Of a stretch of DNA of 64,000 nucleotides, positions 1-7,938 are shown piece after piece. A program made the position numbers and the translations under genes. Position 1 is the first letter of the stretch. Each line of letters begins with the position of its first letter. The notes beneath the pieces were generated by a model. The model was not told where the DNA came from. It did not search any database and saw only the letters and a program-made list of their open reading frames with translations. Origin of the DNA: Paenibacillus lutrae (lineage in GTDB: Bacteria; Bacillota; Bacilli; Paenibacillales; NBRC-103111); contig NZ_RHLK01000011.1 of assembly GCF_009757775.1 (NCBI RefSeq), forward strand, positions 62,001-126,000, written 5' to 3'.

Positions 1-687
1 GTAAAGCTTATGTCGGATGGTACGATTATTCATATCCCGACGAAGGTAGTACGTGAAGGAGGGCGTGATTACGCTATCCTTAATAGTATGACCAATAGCA
101 TTTATGGACTTATTTATAATAAAAAAACCATGAGTAATGTATCCAAACATTGGGCTGGAGAAAGTATCAATGATTTAGCATCAAGACTGGTCGTTAATGG
201 AGCAGACGAGCAGCGGTTTTTACCGGATAGCGAAATTACGCGCGCAGAGTTTATGGCGATTAGTATTAGAGCATTAGGCTTAAGCTCAGCTAACAAGACG
301 TTTGATTTCAAGGATGTAGAGGAGGAAGCATGGTATCATCAAGCCGTTCAGATCGGATATTCTTATGGGCTGGTCGATGGACATAAAGATGGTTCCTTCA
401 AACCTGATGAGAAGATTACCAGACAGGAAGCGATGGTTATTCTATCTAGGGCAATGAGGCTTGTGAAGCTGCATAAGGAGATAGACGATACGAAGCAGCA
501 AGAACTCGTCAACAATTTCGCAGATAGCGAACAATTGGCCTCTTGGGCTCGCCAAGCCGCAGCGTTAACCATTGAAATCGGTATTTTCGGCGGTTCCAAT
601 GGAGAACTGCGTCCTCTGCAAAATATTACGAGGGCAGAAACCGCAGCAATTATTCAGCGATTCCTTCAAAAAGCGGAATTCATTTAA
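1..687 (+). CDS. SLH-domain surface protein, C-terminal part (cut by window edge)
   Basis: The reading frame is open from base 1 to the stop at 685-687, so the ATG at 10 is probably internal and the N-terminal part lies outside the window. Three S-layer homology repeats are visible, starting near residues 45, 100 and 165 counted from the ATG at 10. Each ends in the typical ITRxE-type helix (ITRAEF, ITRQEA, ITRAET). SLH triplets bind pyruvylated secondary cell-wall polymer and anchor exoproteins or S-layer proteins to the wall of Bacillales. The missing N-terminal part would decide whether this is an enzyme, an adhesin or an S-layer protein. Family call is firm; specific role is not knowable from this fragment. 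Confidence 0.9.
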   Translation, partial: VKLMSDGTIIHIPTKVVREGGRDYAILNSMTNSIYGLIYNKKTMSNVSKHWAGESINDLASRLVVNGADEQRFLPDSEITRAEFMAISIRALGLSSANKTFDFKDVEEEAWYHQAVQIGYSYGLVDGHKDGSFKPDEKITRQEAMVILSRAMRLVKLHKEIDDTKQQELVNNFADSEQLASWARQAAALTIEIGIFGGSNGELRPLQNITRAETAAIIQRFLQKAEFI

Positions 688-707
688 TAATTAGGTAGTA
701 TAAGTAT

Positions 708-741
708 GGCGAATTGCGGATTTGCTACACCGCGGTTCGCC
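708..741 (+). terminator. Stem-loop after the SLH gene
   Basis: GGCGAA and GCGG pair with CCGC and TTCGCC around a loop of about 10 nt, 20 bases after the SLH stop codon. There is no clear T-run, so it may act as a 3' end stabiliser or weak terminator. Confidence 0.45.
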
Positions 742-806
742 TCTATACAGAGAAGGGGCTGTCTCAAAAGGGTAAAACCTGAGTGAAACAATCCCATAAT
801 ATGTGC

Positions 807-857
807 AAAAGAACCTTCAAAACCACTATATAAGTGGATCTGAAGGTTCTTTTTAAC
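807..857 (+). terminator. Intrinsic terminator, related in sequence to the one at 10032
   Basis: AAAAGAACCTTCA pairs with TGAAGGTTCTTTTT, with an inner CCACT/AGTGG stem. The hairpin has a T-run on both strands and can serve the SLH gene and the convergent gene at 940. The sequence closely resembles the terminator at 10032-10073. Confidence 0.75.
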
Positions 858-939
858 AGAATATCACGTGTAAAGTGGGACTGAATTTTCTTGGGACCCG
901 TCGTAAGATACGAGGTCTATTATACTCACGGTCATTCAG

Positions 940-1737
940 TTAAAGCTCTCTATAGGCTGGCTGCATCGTCCTCGTCCCTTGAGTGGGCTGACCCTCTTGG
1001 TACTCATAATATTGCGACTGAACCGACGCATGTAGTTGTGCTTCCACGGACACGGACCGCTGTTGATAGGGCTCATCCACATACATGATTCTGCGCTGAA
1101 TTTGCATGAGTCCAGTCACGACGCGAAGCGCGATCCAATACAGGACAAGGCCAACGCCTACGTACAACATATACTGCTGATTATAGGTCCAATCGATATG
1201 GAAATAATTAAACAAGCTATTCTCTAGAATATCAAGCTGAATTTCATTCATCAAAATGATATGTACGACCGGAAGAGCAATAAATCCTAGTCCTAGTGAA
1301 ATTGCCGTTACCATAACAACAAAGAATACAATGCCTGTTACAAATCTTAGTACTACAAGCAGCAGGTTTCGAATGAACAGCCCACCGTCAAAATCTCTCA
1401 CCATTCGCTTCAACCAGTTCTGCCCAGCCTCAGACTGTTGATTGGAGGGATACGAAACAGGCGGATTCGGTAAACCTAAAATTTGTCTAATCATGCTCTG
1501 TTCAAAATTCACAATGCCATTCAACAGTTTAGCTACTCCAAAAAACAGCGGTATCCCGATAAATAGTGGAGTTAAACCGATGGATAGGGCAAGTCCAGTT
1601 ATCGCTACTGTAAAATAGATAATTCCTAGTGGGAGAGACAGCAATAAATAGAGAATCGTTGCATAGGTTTTTGGATTAAAAAGCACCCAGTTCACCTTAC
1701 CGTTTGGCGCCTTTGCAGGTGCTTTAGTTGCTTTCAT
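940..1737 (-). CDS. Sensor-domain membrane protein (stand-alone)
   Basis: A 265-residue polytopic membrane protein. Paired hydrophobic stretches lie around residues 25-65 and 125-165, and another near 190-210, separated by a soluble loop with an FEQSMIRQILGLPNPP stretch. The arrangement resembles the putative sensor module (PF13796-like) found at the N-terminus of some actinobacterial and Paenibacillus histidine kinases, but no kinase follows. The C-terminal 45 residues are hydrophilic and Gln/Tyr-rich. I chose the ATG at 1737 because AAAGGAG lies 9 nt upstream; an in-frame ATG at 1761 overlaps that site. Transcribed convergently to the SLH gene and alone. Function unknown; lipid or envelope sensing is only a guess. 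Confidence 0.75.
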   Translation of the reverse strand: MKATKAPAKAPNGKVNWVLFNPKTYATILYLLLSLPLGIIYFTVAITGLALSIGLTPLFIGIPLFFGVAKLLNGIVNFEQSMIRQILGLPNPPVSYPSNQQSEAGQNWLKRMVRDFDGGLFIRNLLLVVLRFVTGIVFFVVMVTAISLGLGFIALPVVHIILMNEIQLDILENSLFNYFHIDWTYNQQYMLYVGVGLVLYWIALRVVTGLMQIQRRIMYVDEPYQQRSVSVEAQLHASVQSQYYEYQEGQPTQGTRTMQPAYREL

Positions 1738-1963
1738 ATTCAAACGCTCCTTTTGCTTCATAAGTCATGCTCTGAGTTATAAATCCATTATATCCGCCTT
1801 ATTTGCCCGGCATAACCGTCTTAGGGGGTGTCTGAACCTAGACTTAAGACCAGGATTGGTCCTGTTTACGGCATCAGACGGTGGCAGTATCAATGAGAAA
1901 AATAGATTCTATTAATAGGTTATGGATGGGATCGGCTTCTATTAACCATGAATATCTTGGTCT

Positions 1964-1982
1964 AAAGGAGTTGATATATTTG
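1964..1982 (+). promoter_or_regulatory. Ribosome binding site deciding a TTG start
   Basis: AAAGGAG at 1964-1970 is followed 9 nt later by an in-frame TTG at 1980. The in-frame ATG at 1881 has no such site and would add 33 residues in front of the Rossmann motif. Confidence 0.7.
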
Positions 1983-3239
1983 GTCAATCATAAAATTACC
2001 CTTAGTATTCTTGGCAGCGCCGGAGGGGTGGCTAAATCTATTCTAGCTATATTAGATAAAGCGTTTCAAAACGTTCATGATCCCATCCATTCATTTATTA
2101 GCAGCGTTACCCTTCATCTGGTCGATCAGAGGCAAAAAGATATGGAATATTACGAACAGTTCGTTCCTCATTTGAAACCCTCGATTACACTGCATCAATT
2201 GGATTTAAACGATTTAAAACGGTTCCGGCAGCATTTAAACCATACGCAGACAAGGATTGTTATCGATGTATCTTGGGCTGACACGGTTGACATGCTTGAT
2301 TGTTGTAATGAGTTGGGCGTGCAGTATATCAATACCGCCTTAGAAAATACGATGGTGGACGAGAAGGAAGATCTTGAAGGGTTTACGTTATTGGAAAGGT
2401 ACCGTATTTTCGAGGAAAACAGAGGGCGGTTTACCAATACGAAGGCGATTATCGGTTCCGGAATGAATCCCGGCGTAGTGCAATGGATGGTCATGCACCT
2501 GCTGAAGCAAACTCCAGAAGAAATTCCGCTCGGTTGTTACATTGTTGAGCATGACAATTCATTTTACACGGATCCTTCGCTCATTCAGCAAAAGACGGTT
2601 TATACGACGTGGTCTCCCGAATGTTTCCTGGATGAGGCCATATTAAATTATCCTATGTTCGTAAAACAGCATATGCCTCTCATTCTCTATAACGCCGTGT
2701 ATGAGCTGGAATTTAAAGTGGTGCTCGGAAACAAACAGTTTTACGGGTGTCTGATGCCGCATGAAGAGGTTCTTACTCTTGGAAAAGCTTATGATATGGA
2801 AGTTGGTTTTCTTTATCGGGTGAATGACTATACGACGGATCTGATCCGTGCCAATCTCGGTAATGCCCAGGATCTCTGGGATTGGAATAATAAGGTTCTG
2901 GATCCGCTGGATGCCGAGATAAATGGAGAAGATCTGGTAGGCGTACTTCTCGTCTATAAGGATAAGGAACGGTTTATGTATAACGCTATGAGCAATAGAA
3001 GTGTATTTTCCGAATATAAAACGAATGCCACGTATTTTCAGGTAGCCTGCGGTATTTATGGAGCCTTATCCGCTCTGCTGCTGGATGATATTCCTAATGG
3101 CATTTACTTTGTAGATGAGCTGCTGCTTCAGACGGATACGGAGTATGGCAAATACGTTTCTTTTTATATGAAAGACTTTGTTACAGGGGAGAATAACAGT
3201 TCCGACGGTCTATTACTAAATAGACTGAAAAGAAGATGA
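1980..3239 (+). CDS. Homospermidine synthase-like enzyme (saccharopine dehydrogenase superfamily)
   Basis: The 419-residue protein starts directly with a Rossmann motif (GSAGGVA near residue 12). Its segments align by eye with alphaproteobacterial homospermidine synthase. Residues that I remember as active-site residues there appear kept: E122 (ALENT), N163 (GMNPGV), E190 (VEHDNS), W211 and E219 (TTWSPECFLDEA). The C-terminal block from about 330 to 400 also matches. Homospermidine synthase makes homospermidine from putrescine through an NAD-dependent aminobutyl transfer. The gene lies 18 nt upstream of a spermidine-synthase-like gene, forming a two-gene operon, so the pair probably builds a polyamine or related amine. 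The family is seldom seen in Bacilli, so the true substrate is open. The TTG start is chosen from the ribosome binding site at 1964. Confidence 0.75.
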   Translation: MVNHKITLSILGSAGGVAKSILAILDKAFQNVHDPIHSFISSVTLHLVDQRQKDMEYYEQFVPHLKPSITLHQLDLNDLKRFRQHLNHTQTRIVIDVSWADTVDMLDCCNELGVQYINTALENTMVDEKEDLEGFTLLERYRIFEENRGRFTNTKAIIGSGMNPGVVQWMVMHLLKQTPEEIPLGCYIVEHDNSFYTDPSLIQQKTVYTTWSPECFLDEAILNYPMFVKQHMPLILYNAVYELEFKVVLGNKQFYGCLMPHEEVLTLGKAYDMEVGFLYRVNDYTTDLIRANLGNAQDLWDWNNKVLDPLDAEINGEDLVGVLLVYKDKERFMYNAMSNRSVFSEYKTNATYFQVACGIYGALSALLLDDIPNGIYFVDELLLQTDTEYGKYVSFYMKDFVTGENNSSDGLLLNRLKRR

Positions 3240-3257
3240 TTCGGTGGAGATGATAGA

Positions 3258-4142
3258 ATGAAGGATAACAGGTATTCATTAACGGGCTATCACAAAGAAA
3301 CCAATGAAGAGCTGTGGCTGTGGGACGATCTCCCCGAGCTTGATATGGAGATTGGATATAAAGTCGGAGCGCTGCTCCATTACGAACAATCACCCTTTCA
3401 AGAGATTAGCATGATTGAAACGAAGGCCTTCGGACGTATGCTTGTTCTGGACGGGACCCCTCAAGTTACCGCCAAAGACGGATTTATTTATAACGAGATG
3501 ATTACACATGTTGCGATGGCTACACACCCTAAACCCACCAAAGTTGCCATGATCGGAGGCGGCGATTGCGGGCCGGCCCGTGAGGCGCTGAAATATAAAG
3601 ATGTGCAGCAGATAGATGTAGTGGAAATCGACCCGCGGGTTATTGAAGTATGCCGGACCTGGATGACGCAAGAGACTGACTATGATCGGGACGGGCGTAT
3701 TCATACGGTAATAAAAGACGGATACAAGTGGATTCAGGAGCAGAAAAACCAATACGATGTGCTTCTAGTGGATCGTTCAGACCCTTATGGACCCGCAATT
3801 AGTCTGTACAAGCGACCATTCTATCAGTACGTTTACGATAGTTTGACAGACGACGGTATAGCGGTATTTCAGTCAGGTTCACCCTATTACAATTCGGATA
3901 TTTTAAAGAAAACGATTGGCAGCGTGAAAAAACTGTTCCCGATTGTACACACGTATTTATGTTCTATTCCTTCGTTTCCGGGCGGGATATGGAGCTTTAC
4001 GATTGCCTCCAAGAAGTGGGATCCCCTGAAGGCGGATTTGAATGGTTTGCAGTGGCAGGAAGCGAAATATATAACTCCTGAAGTATTCCGTGCTTCTTTT
4101 ATATTACCAGGCTATATACGAAGTAAGTTGGAAGAAAAGTGA
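3258..4142 (+). CDS. Spermidine synthase-like aminopropyltransferase
   Basis: The 294-residue protein has the SpeE layout: an N-terminal beta domain (about 30-85) and a Rossmann methyltransferase-like domain. Visible motifs are LDGTPQVTAKDGF (64-76), GGGDCG (100-105), the ribose-binding acidic VEID (122-125) and VDRSDPYGPA (171-180), which keeps the catalytic Asp172. Canonical SpeE has GGGDGG, a DEFxYHE segment and VDSTDP. Here DEF is DGF, YHE is YNE and the Ser/Thr pair is Arg-Ser, so the amine pocket is altered. The gene follows the homospermidine-synthase-like gene by 18 nt with its own GGTGGAG ribosome binding site. No AdoMet decarboxylase gene is nearby. Donor could be decarboxylated AdoMet or AdoMet; the acceptor is unknown. 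Confidence 0.8.
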   Translation: MKDNRYSLTGYHKETNEELWLWDDLPELDMEIGYKVGALLHYEQSPFQEISMIETKAFGRMLVLDGTPQVTAKDGFIYNEMITHVAMATHPKPTKVAMIGGGDCGPAREALKYKDVQQIDVVEIDPRVIEVCRTWMTQETDYDRDGRIHTVIKDGYKWIQEQKNQYDVLLVDRSDPYGPAISLYKRPFYQYVYDSLTDDGIAVFQSGSPYYNSDILKKTIGSVKKLFPIVHTYLCSIPSFPGGIWSFTIASKKWDPLKADLNGLQWQEAKYITPEVFRASFILPGYIRSKLEEK

Positions 4143-4240
4143 GAACTACACCCGAATGCAAGGGGATGCAGAGGCAGTTAACCGGAGGCATCAGGTGGTG
4201 AATGAATATGAAACACCGGGGTTTAGCTCCATATATAGCA

Positions 4241-4272
4241 GAGGACCTAACCTTGCGGTTGGGTCCTCTTGT
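4241..4272. terminator. Intrinsic terminator between convergent operons
   Basis: GAGGACCTAACC pairs with GGTTGGGTCCTC around TTGC, followed by TTGTTGTT. It ends the polyamine-like operon and sits before the stop of the convergent histidine kinase gene. Confidence 0.85.
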
Positions 4273-4312
4273 TGTTAGAGCTGCTAAATTATTTTAGTTT
4301 GAAAGCCTCCGT

Positions 4313-5578
4313 TTACATATGAACGGGCAGCTCAACGAAGAAGGAAACCTGCTCATTCTTCACGCTTTTCGCATAGATGGTTCCCTTATGCTGTTCAATA
4401 ATAGCCTTAGCGATTGCTAGTCCGAGGCCATAGCCGCCTTGACCGCGGGTACGGGATGAATCCGTACGGTAGAATCGGTCAAAGATTTTCTCCAAGTGCT
4501 CTTCAGAGATCCCTTTTCCCGTATTGGTGACGGTTAGGACCAGGTTCTGGTGGCGCTTGTTCAGCGTAAGATCGACCGACCCGCCGGACTCCGTATATTT
4601 CATTGCATTGTCCAGCAGGATCATGACGACTTGCTTGACCTGCTCGATGCTGCCGCGCGCTGTCAATCCAGGCTCGATCTCATAGGTGAGGTGGATATCC
4701 TGCTCATAAATAACGGCTTCCATAGTAAGGACTACTTGTTCTACAGCCTCGCTTACTTCAAAAGGCGCCATCATCACACCGGTATCGATTTGATCGATTT
4801 GCGCTAAATATAATAGGTCATTCGTAAGTTTTCCCATCCGTTCCGACTCGGATTTAATAAACGTAAGCCATTTTGTCTGATTTTTGATGAGGTCGTCTTC
4901 ATGAGCCAGCAGTACATCTACGTTGGTGTTGATCACGGTAAGAGGGGTTTTGAGTTCATGTGAAGCATCGGCAATAAATTGTTTTTGCCTGTTGAATGCC
5001 TCCTGTACCGGCCCGATCGAACGATTGGCGAAGAAACGGCTGATGAAGAAAATGATCACAAGCATAATGGAAGCCACGGCTAGGAATGCATAGATCAAGT
5101 TGGTCAAAAAAGCTTGCTGGGAAGTAACGTCGAGAAAGGAGATCACATAGCCGTCGGGAACGGTCTGCACAGCATAGGCCCAGTGGTGATCATCCAGCTT
5201 GAGCTTTCCCTGCTGCTTATTTTTGGCTAAGGCAGCGGTTTTAATCTCCTCATAGAATTCGGCGGTCATATCAAAGCGGGATGATAGGGTTAGGATCGTG
5301 CCCTGCTTGTCCGTGACAAGAGCAAAGGATGCGGAACGAAACGGAGGCGACGTTCCTTTGTTATCCGCCCCAGGCTCCTGAGGAGCCGTGTTAGGTCTGA
5401 ACGGAGCGGATTTCCCTGCCGGCTTGCGCGAATCCGATTCCCGGTGCAGCTCCATATCGATATCACGGCTAATGTTCTGATCCATAATGATATAAATCGA
5501 ACTGAATGCGATAAGCATCATAACCGAGATGATAATCATATTCAGGAGGAGGAATTTATTTCGCAGCTTGTTGAACAT
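4313..5578 (-). CDS. Two-component sensor histidine kinase
   Basis: A 421-residue membrane kinase. TM1 lies at about 11-31, an extracytoplasmic region of about 130 residues with a Pro-rich low-complexity stretch (50-80) follows, and TM2 is at about 160-182. The H-box FIADASHELKTPL places the phosphorylated His at 207. The N-box (DNAMKYTESGG) and G-box (GGYGLGLAIAK) are intact. The ATG overlaps the response-regulator stop by one base (TAATG), so the two are translationally coupled. Head-to-head with the VTC/DUF4956/lipoprotein operon and sharing a mirrored operator, it probably senses the envelope or surface condition that this operon answers. The signal is unknown. Confidence 0.92.
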   Translation of the reverse strand: MFNKLRNKFLLLNMIIISVMMLIAFSSIYIIMDQNISRDIDMELHRESDSRKPAGKSAPFRPNTAPQEPGADNKGTSPPFRSASFALVTDKQGTILTLSSRFDMTAEFYEEIKTAALAKNKQQGKLKLDDHHWAYAVQTVPDGYVISFLDVTSQQAFLTNLIYAFLAVASIMLVIIFFISRFFANRSIGPVQEAFNRQKQFIADASHELKTPLTVINTNVDVLLAHEDDLIKNQTKWLTFIKSESERMGKLTNDLLYLAQIDQIDTGVMMAPFEVSEAVEQVVLTMEAVIYEQDIHLTYEIEPGLTARGSIEQVKQVVMILLDNAMKYTESGGSVDLTLNKRHQNLVLTVTNTGKGISEEHLEKIFDRFYRTDSSRTRGQGGYGLGLAIAKAIIEQHKGTIYAKSVKNEQVSFFVELPVHM

Positions 5579-6255
5579 TACGCTTTCACCTCTAGCATAT
5601 AGCCGACTCCCCGAATGGTGCTTATTCCTACAGCTGAATTCAGGTGGACGAGTTTTTTTCTCAAAAACGAAACGTAAACTTCCACGTTATTATGCTCCGC
5701 CTCGGCATCAAAGCCCCATAGTTTCTCAATGATTAATTCCTTAGGCGTAACCGCCTGTTTCCTCATAATGAAGAGCTGCAGCAGCTCGCTTTCTTTCAAA
5801 ATAAGCTTAATTTCCTTGCCTCGGCATGAGAGCTTCAGTGTCGCCGTATTCAGCTCGATATCGCCATACTGCAGGGCGTTGTCCGGAACAACTTCGCCCT
5901 TGCGGCGGAGTGCGGCGCGTATGCGGGCCAGCAATTCTTCTGTAACGAACGGCTTGGCTATATAATCGTCGGCTCCGTAATCGAGCCCGGATACTTTGTC
6001 CTCTGTCTCGCCCCTGGCTGTCAGAAGGATAACCGGCGTAGCGATTCCCTCTTGGCGGATCGTCTGCAGCAGAGCGAGTCCGCTCATTCCGGGGAGCATA
6101 ATATCGAGCAGCAGCAGATCATAGATGCCGCTTTGCGCATAATCCAGGCCCGAGCTGCCGTCATGGACGACATCAACGGAATAGTGCTGCTTCCGAAGGA
6201 TATGGGCGAGAGCTTCCGCTAAATGAGTTTCGTCTTCAACGATTAGGATTCTCAT
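5578..6255 (-). CDS. OmpR-family response regulator
   Basis: The 225-residue protein has a receiver domain (1-115) with acidic pocket ED at 8-9, phospho-acceptor Asp51 in LLLLDIMLPG, and the conserved Thr/Lys region in VILLTARGE and YIAKPF. A winged-helix DNA-binding domain (about 130-225) ends in RGVGYMLE. I chose the start at 6255 (MRILIVEDE), the usual N-terminus of the family; ATGs at 6270 and 6318 would add residues with no better ribosome binding site. The gene leads an operon with the kinase. The tandem motif at 6316-6338 in its own promoter, repeated in mirror image before the divergent operon, is the likely binding site, implying autoregulation. Confidence 0.92.
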   Translation of the reverse strand: MRILIVEDETHLAEALAHILRKQHYSVDVVHDGSSGLDYAQSGIYDLLLLDIMLPGMSGLALLQTIRQEGIATPVILLTARGETEDKVSGLDYGADDYIAKPFVTEELLARIRAALRRKGEVVPDNALQYGDIELNTATLKLSCRGKEIKLILKESELLQLFIMRKQAVTPKELIIEKLWGFDAEAEHNNVEVYVSFLRKKLVHLNSAVGISTIRGVGYMLEVKA

Positions 6256-6300
6256 GGTTTCTGATTCCATCCTTCCCGCTAACAGCGGTTGTAGTAGGAC

Positions 6301-6340
6301 TATTATAGCATTCCGCACCTTTAATGAACCTTAAATGGAA
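6301..6340 (-). promoter_or_regulatory. Promoter and tandem operator of the two-component operon
   Basis: On the minus strand, ATTTAAGGTTC then ATTAAAGGT (6319-6337) is a direct repeat of a TTAAGGTTC-like half-site at an 11-bp step, typical of OmpR-family dimers. Nine bases downstream lies a perfect TATAAT (plus-strand 6303-6308), about 45 nt before the regulator start. There is no good -35 hexamer, as expected for activator-dependent promoters. Confidence 0.7.
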
Positions 6341-6385
6341 CGTTTGACGGCTTGCCTTATGATTCGGATCTAAGGAGCCCATTAC

Positions 6386-6406
6386 CCCTATGGCTAGGGC
6401 TTTTTT
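6386..6406 (+). terminator. Terminator-like hairpin between the divergent promoters
   Basis: CCCTA-TGGC-TAGGG followed by CTTTTTT lies between the mirrored operators and upstream of the plus-strand promoter. It could stop transcription entering from the left. Confidence 0.4.
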
Positions 6407-6430
6407 CCCTTTTGAGAGATGTCTGAAAAG

Positions 6431-6471
6431 TATTTAAGGTTCGTTAAAGGTTCACGTCCTAAGATGGAGCC
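6431..6471 (+). promoter_or_regulatory. Promoter and tandem operator of the VTC/DUF4956/lipoprotein operon
   Basis: TATTTAAGGTTC then GTTAAAGGTTC (6431-6453) matches the motif at 6316-6338 with one mismatch over about 20 bp, in opposite orientation. A -10-like TAAGAT (6461-6466) follows 8 nt after TTAAAGGT, nearly the same geometry as the divergent promoter. Confidence 0.65.
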
Positions 6472-6501
6472 ATCCAAGACAGACAGGAAGGAGCAAGTAG
6501 G

Positions 6502-7245
6502 ATGACCATTGAGGTGTTTAACCGGTATGAGAACAAATATCTGCTGGATGACACAAGCTTCCGCATGATTCATGAGAAGCTGCTTGCATACATGGAACTC
6601 GATGAATATAACCGGAAGCATACGTTTTATTCCATTAGTAACCTCTACTACGATACGAGGGACCATGCTTTAATCCGGAATTCCTTGCTCAAGCCCAAGT
6701 ATAAAGAGAAGCTTAGGCTTCGTGCATACGGGGTTCCTCAGCCCGGAGCCAAGGTATATATGGAGATCAAGAAGAAGGTACATGGCCTCGTGAACAAGCG
6801 GAGGACGGCTCTGAGGACAGATGAAGCTTATGAATTTGTCCGCACGGGCGTCAAACCGGAACTCGCAAGCTACATGAATAAGCAAGTATTGAGCGAAATC
6901 GAATACTTCCTTCAGCGATACGCTTTGGAGCCGAAAGTGTACTTGGCGTATGACCGGATTGCGATGTTCAGTAAAGAGAGCCGGGATTTGCGGATTACGT
7001 TCGACTGTAATATAAGATCGAGGCGATCCGATTTGATGCTGGAGAGCGGTAACCATGGTGAGCCGCTGCTCGGCGCCGGACAGTGGCTGATGGAGGTCAA
7101 AGCGGAGAAGACCATTCCCGTCTGGCTGGCCCGTCTGTTGTCGGAACACAGCATGTTTCGGACGAGTTTCTCGAAGTACGGCAATGAATATAGAAAAATG
7201 CGCATGCAGCAACAACATCCGGAGGGAGAACGTATATATGCTTGA
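6502..7245 (+). CDS. VTC-domain (polyphosphate polymerase-like) protein
   Basis: The 247-residue cytosolic protein has the VTC fold signatures: RYENKYLL near the start, SNLYYDT (48-54), KLRLRAYG (70-77), VYMEIKKKVHGLVNKRR (85-101) and a late EVKAEKTIP. The basic and acidic residues of the triphosphate tunnel are present. Yeast Vtc4 makes polyphosphate from ATP; bacterial stand-alone members are next to DUF4956 membrane proteins and CotH or beta-helix lipoproteins, and their reaction is not settled. The stop overlaps the DUF4956 start by 8 nt, which suggests coupled translation. It is the first gene of an operon under the mirrored operator at 6431. Confidence 0.85.
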   Translation: MTIEVFNRYENKYLLDDTSFRMIHEKLLAYMELDEYNRKHTFYSISNLYYDTRDHALIRNSLLKPKYKEKLRLRAYGVPQPGAKVYMEIKKKVHGLVNKRRTALRTDEAYEFVRTGVKPELASYMNKQVLSEIEYFLQRYALEPKVYLAYDRIAMFSKESRDLRITFDCNIRSRRSDLMLESGNHGEPLLGAGQWLMEVKAEKTIPVWLARLLSEHSMFRTSFSKYGNEYRKMRMQQQHPEGERIYA

Positions 7246-7921
7246 ATCTTTATTCTCGGCAACAACAACCAACGCATCTTTAACCTTCAGTCACTCGCTC
7301 TTGACGATTGTGGTTTCATTCTTGTTAGGCGGAATCATCAGTATCACTTATATGAAAACCAGCAAACAAACGTATTCGCAGAATTTCGCGCTCACGATGA
7401 TTCTGATTCCTTCTATCATTGCGATTATTATTCTGCTGATCGGTAACAACATTGCCAGAGCTTTTAGCCTAGCCGGAGCATTCTCTATTATCCGCTTCCG
7501 CAGCGCACCCGGAGATCCGAAGGATATCGCTTTTGTTCTGTTTACGATGGCCACGGGTCTTGCCTGCGGTGTCGGTGTTTACGGATATGCCATTATGTTT
7601 ACCTTGATTCTATGTACATTGATGATCGTGCTCCACAAATTCAAATTCGGCGCCCAAAAAACCACTCAGAAATTGCTGAAAATAACGGTGCCGGAAGATT
7701 TGGCGTATGAGGAAGCTTTCCTTGAGGTTTTCAGACAATTCCAAGTCGATCATGAGCTGAAAAAGGTCAAAACGACCGAGTTAGGCAGTCTCTTCGAACT
7801 CGTATATGCGATTACTATAGATCCGGCTGCGAGCCAGAAGGATTTGATCGATGCCCTCAGGTGCAGGAACGGGAATTTAACTATTACTCTTACCATGAAC
7901 CCGCAAGCTTCGGATTATTAA
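7238..7921 (+). CDS. DUF4956 membrane protein
   Basis: The 227-residue protein has about four membrane segments: 20-37, 48-66, about 95-110 and about 112-130. A conserved-looking cytosolic loop IIRFRSAPGDPKDIAFV (residues about 77-93) carries the DUF4956 signature, and the C-terminal soluble domain has about 90 residues. I chose ATG 7238, overlapping the VTC stop, because GGAGGGA lies just upstream; earlier in-frame ATGs lie inside the VTC gene without a site. DUF4956 proteins regularly accompany VTC-domain proteins. A plausible but unproven idea is a membrane channel or exporter working with the VTC product. Confidence 0.85.
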   Translation: MLESLFSATTTNASLTFSHSLLTIVVSFLLGGIISITYMKTSKQTYSQNFALTMILIPSIIAIIILLIGNNIARAFSLAGAFSIIRFRSAPGDPKDIAFVLFTMATGLACGVGVYGYAIMFTLILCTLMIVLHKFKFGAQKTTQKLLKITVPEDLAYEEAFLEVFRQFQVDHELKKVKTTELGSLFELVYAITIDPAASQKDLIDALRCRNGNLTITLTMNPQASDY

Positions 7922-7938
7922 ACCATGAGGAGGATGGA

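Noticed and set aside
7861-7938. Upstream extension of the beta-helix lipoprotein (start at 7861)
   Set aside because: It would overlap DUF4956, put 26 hydrophilic residues before the lipoprotein signal, and ignore the GAGGAGG site before 7939.
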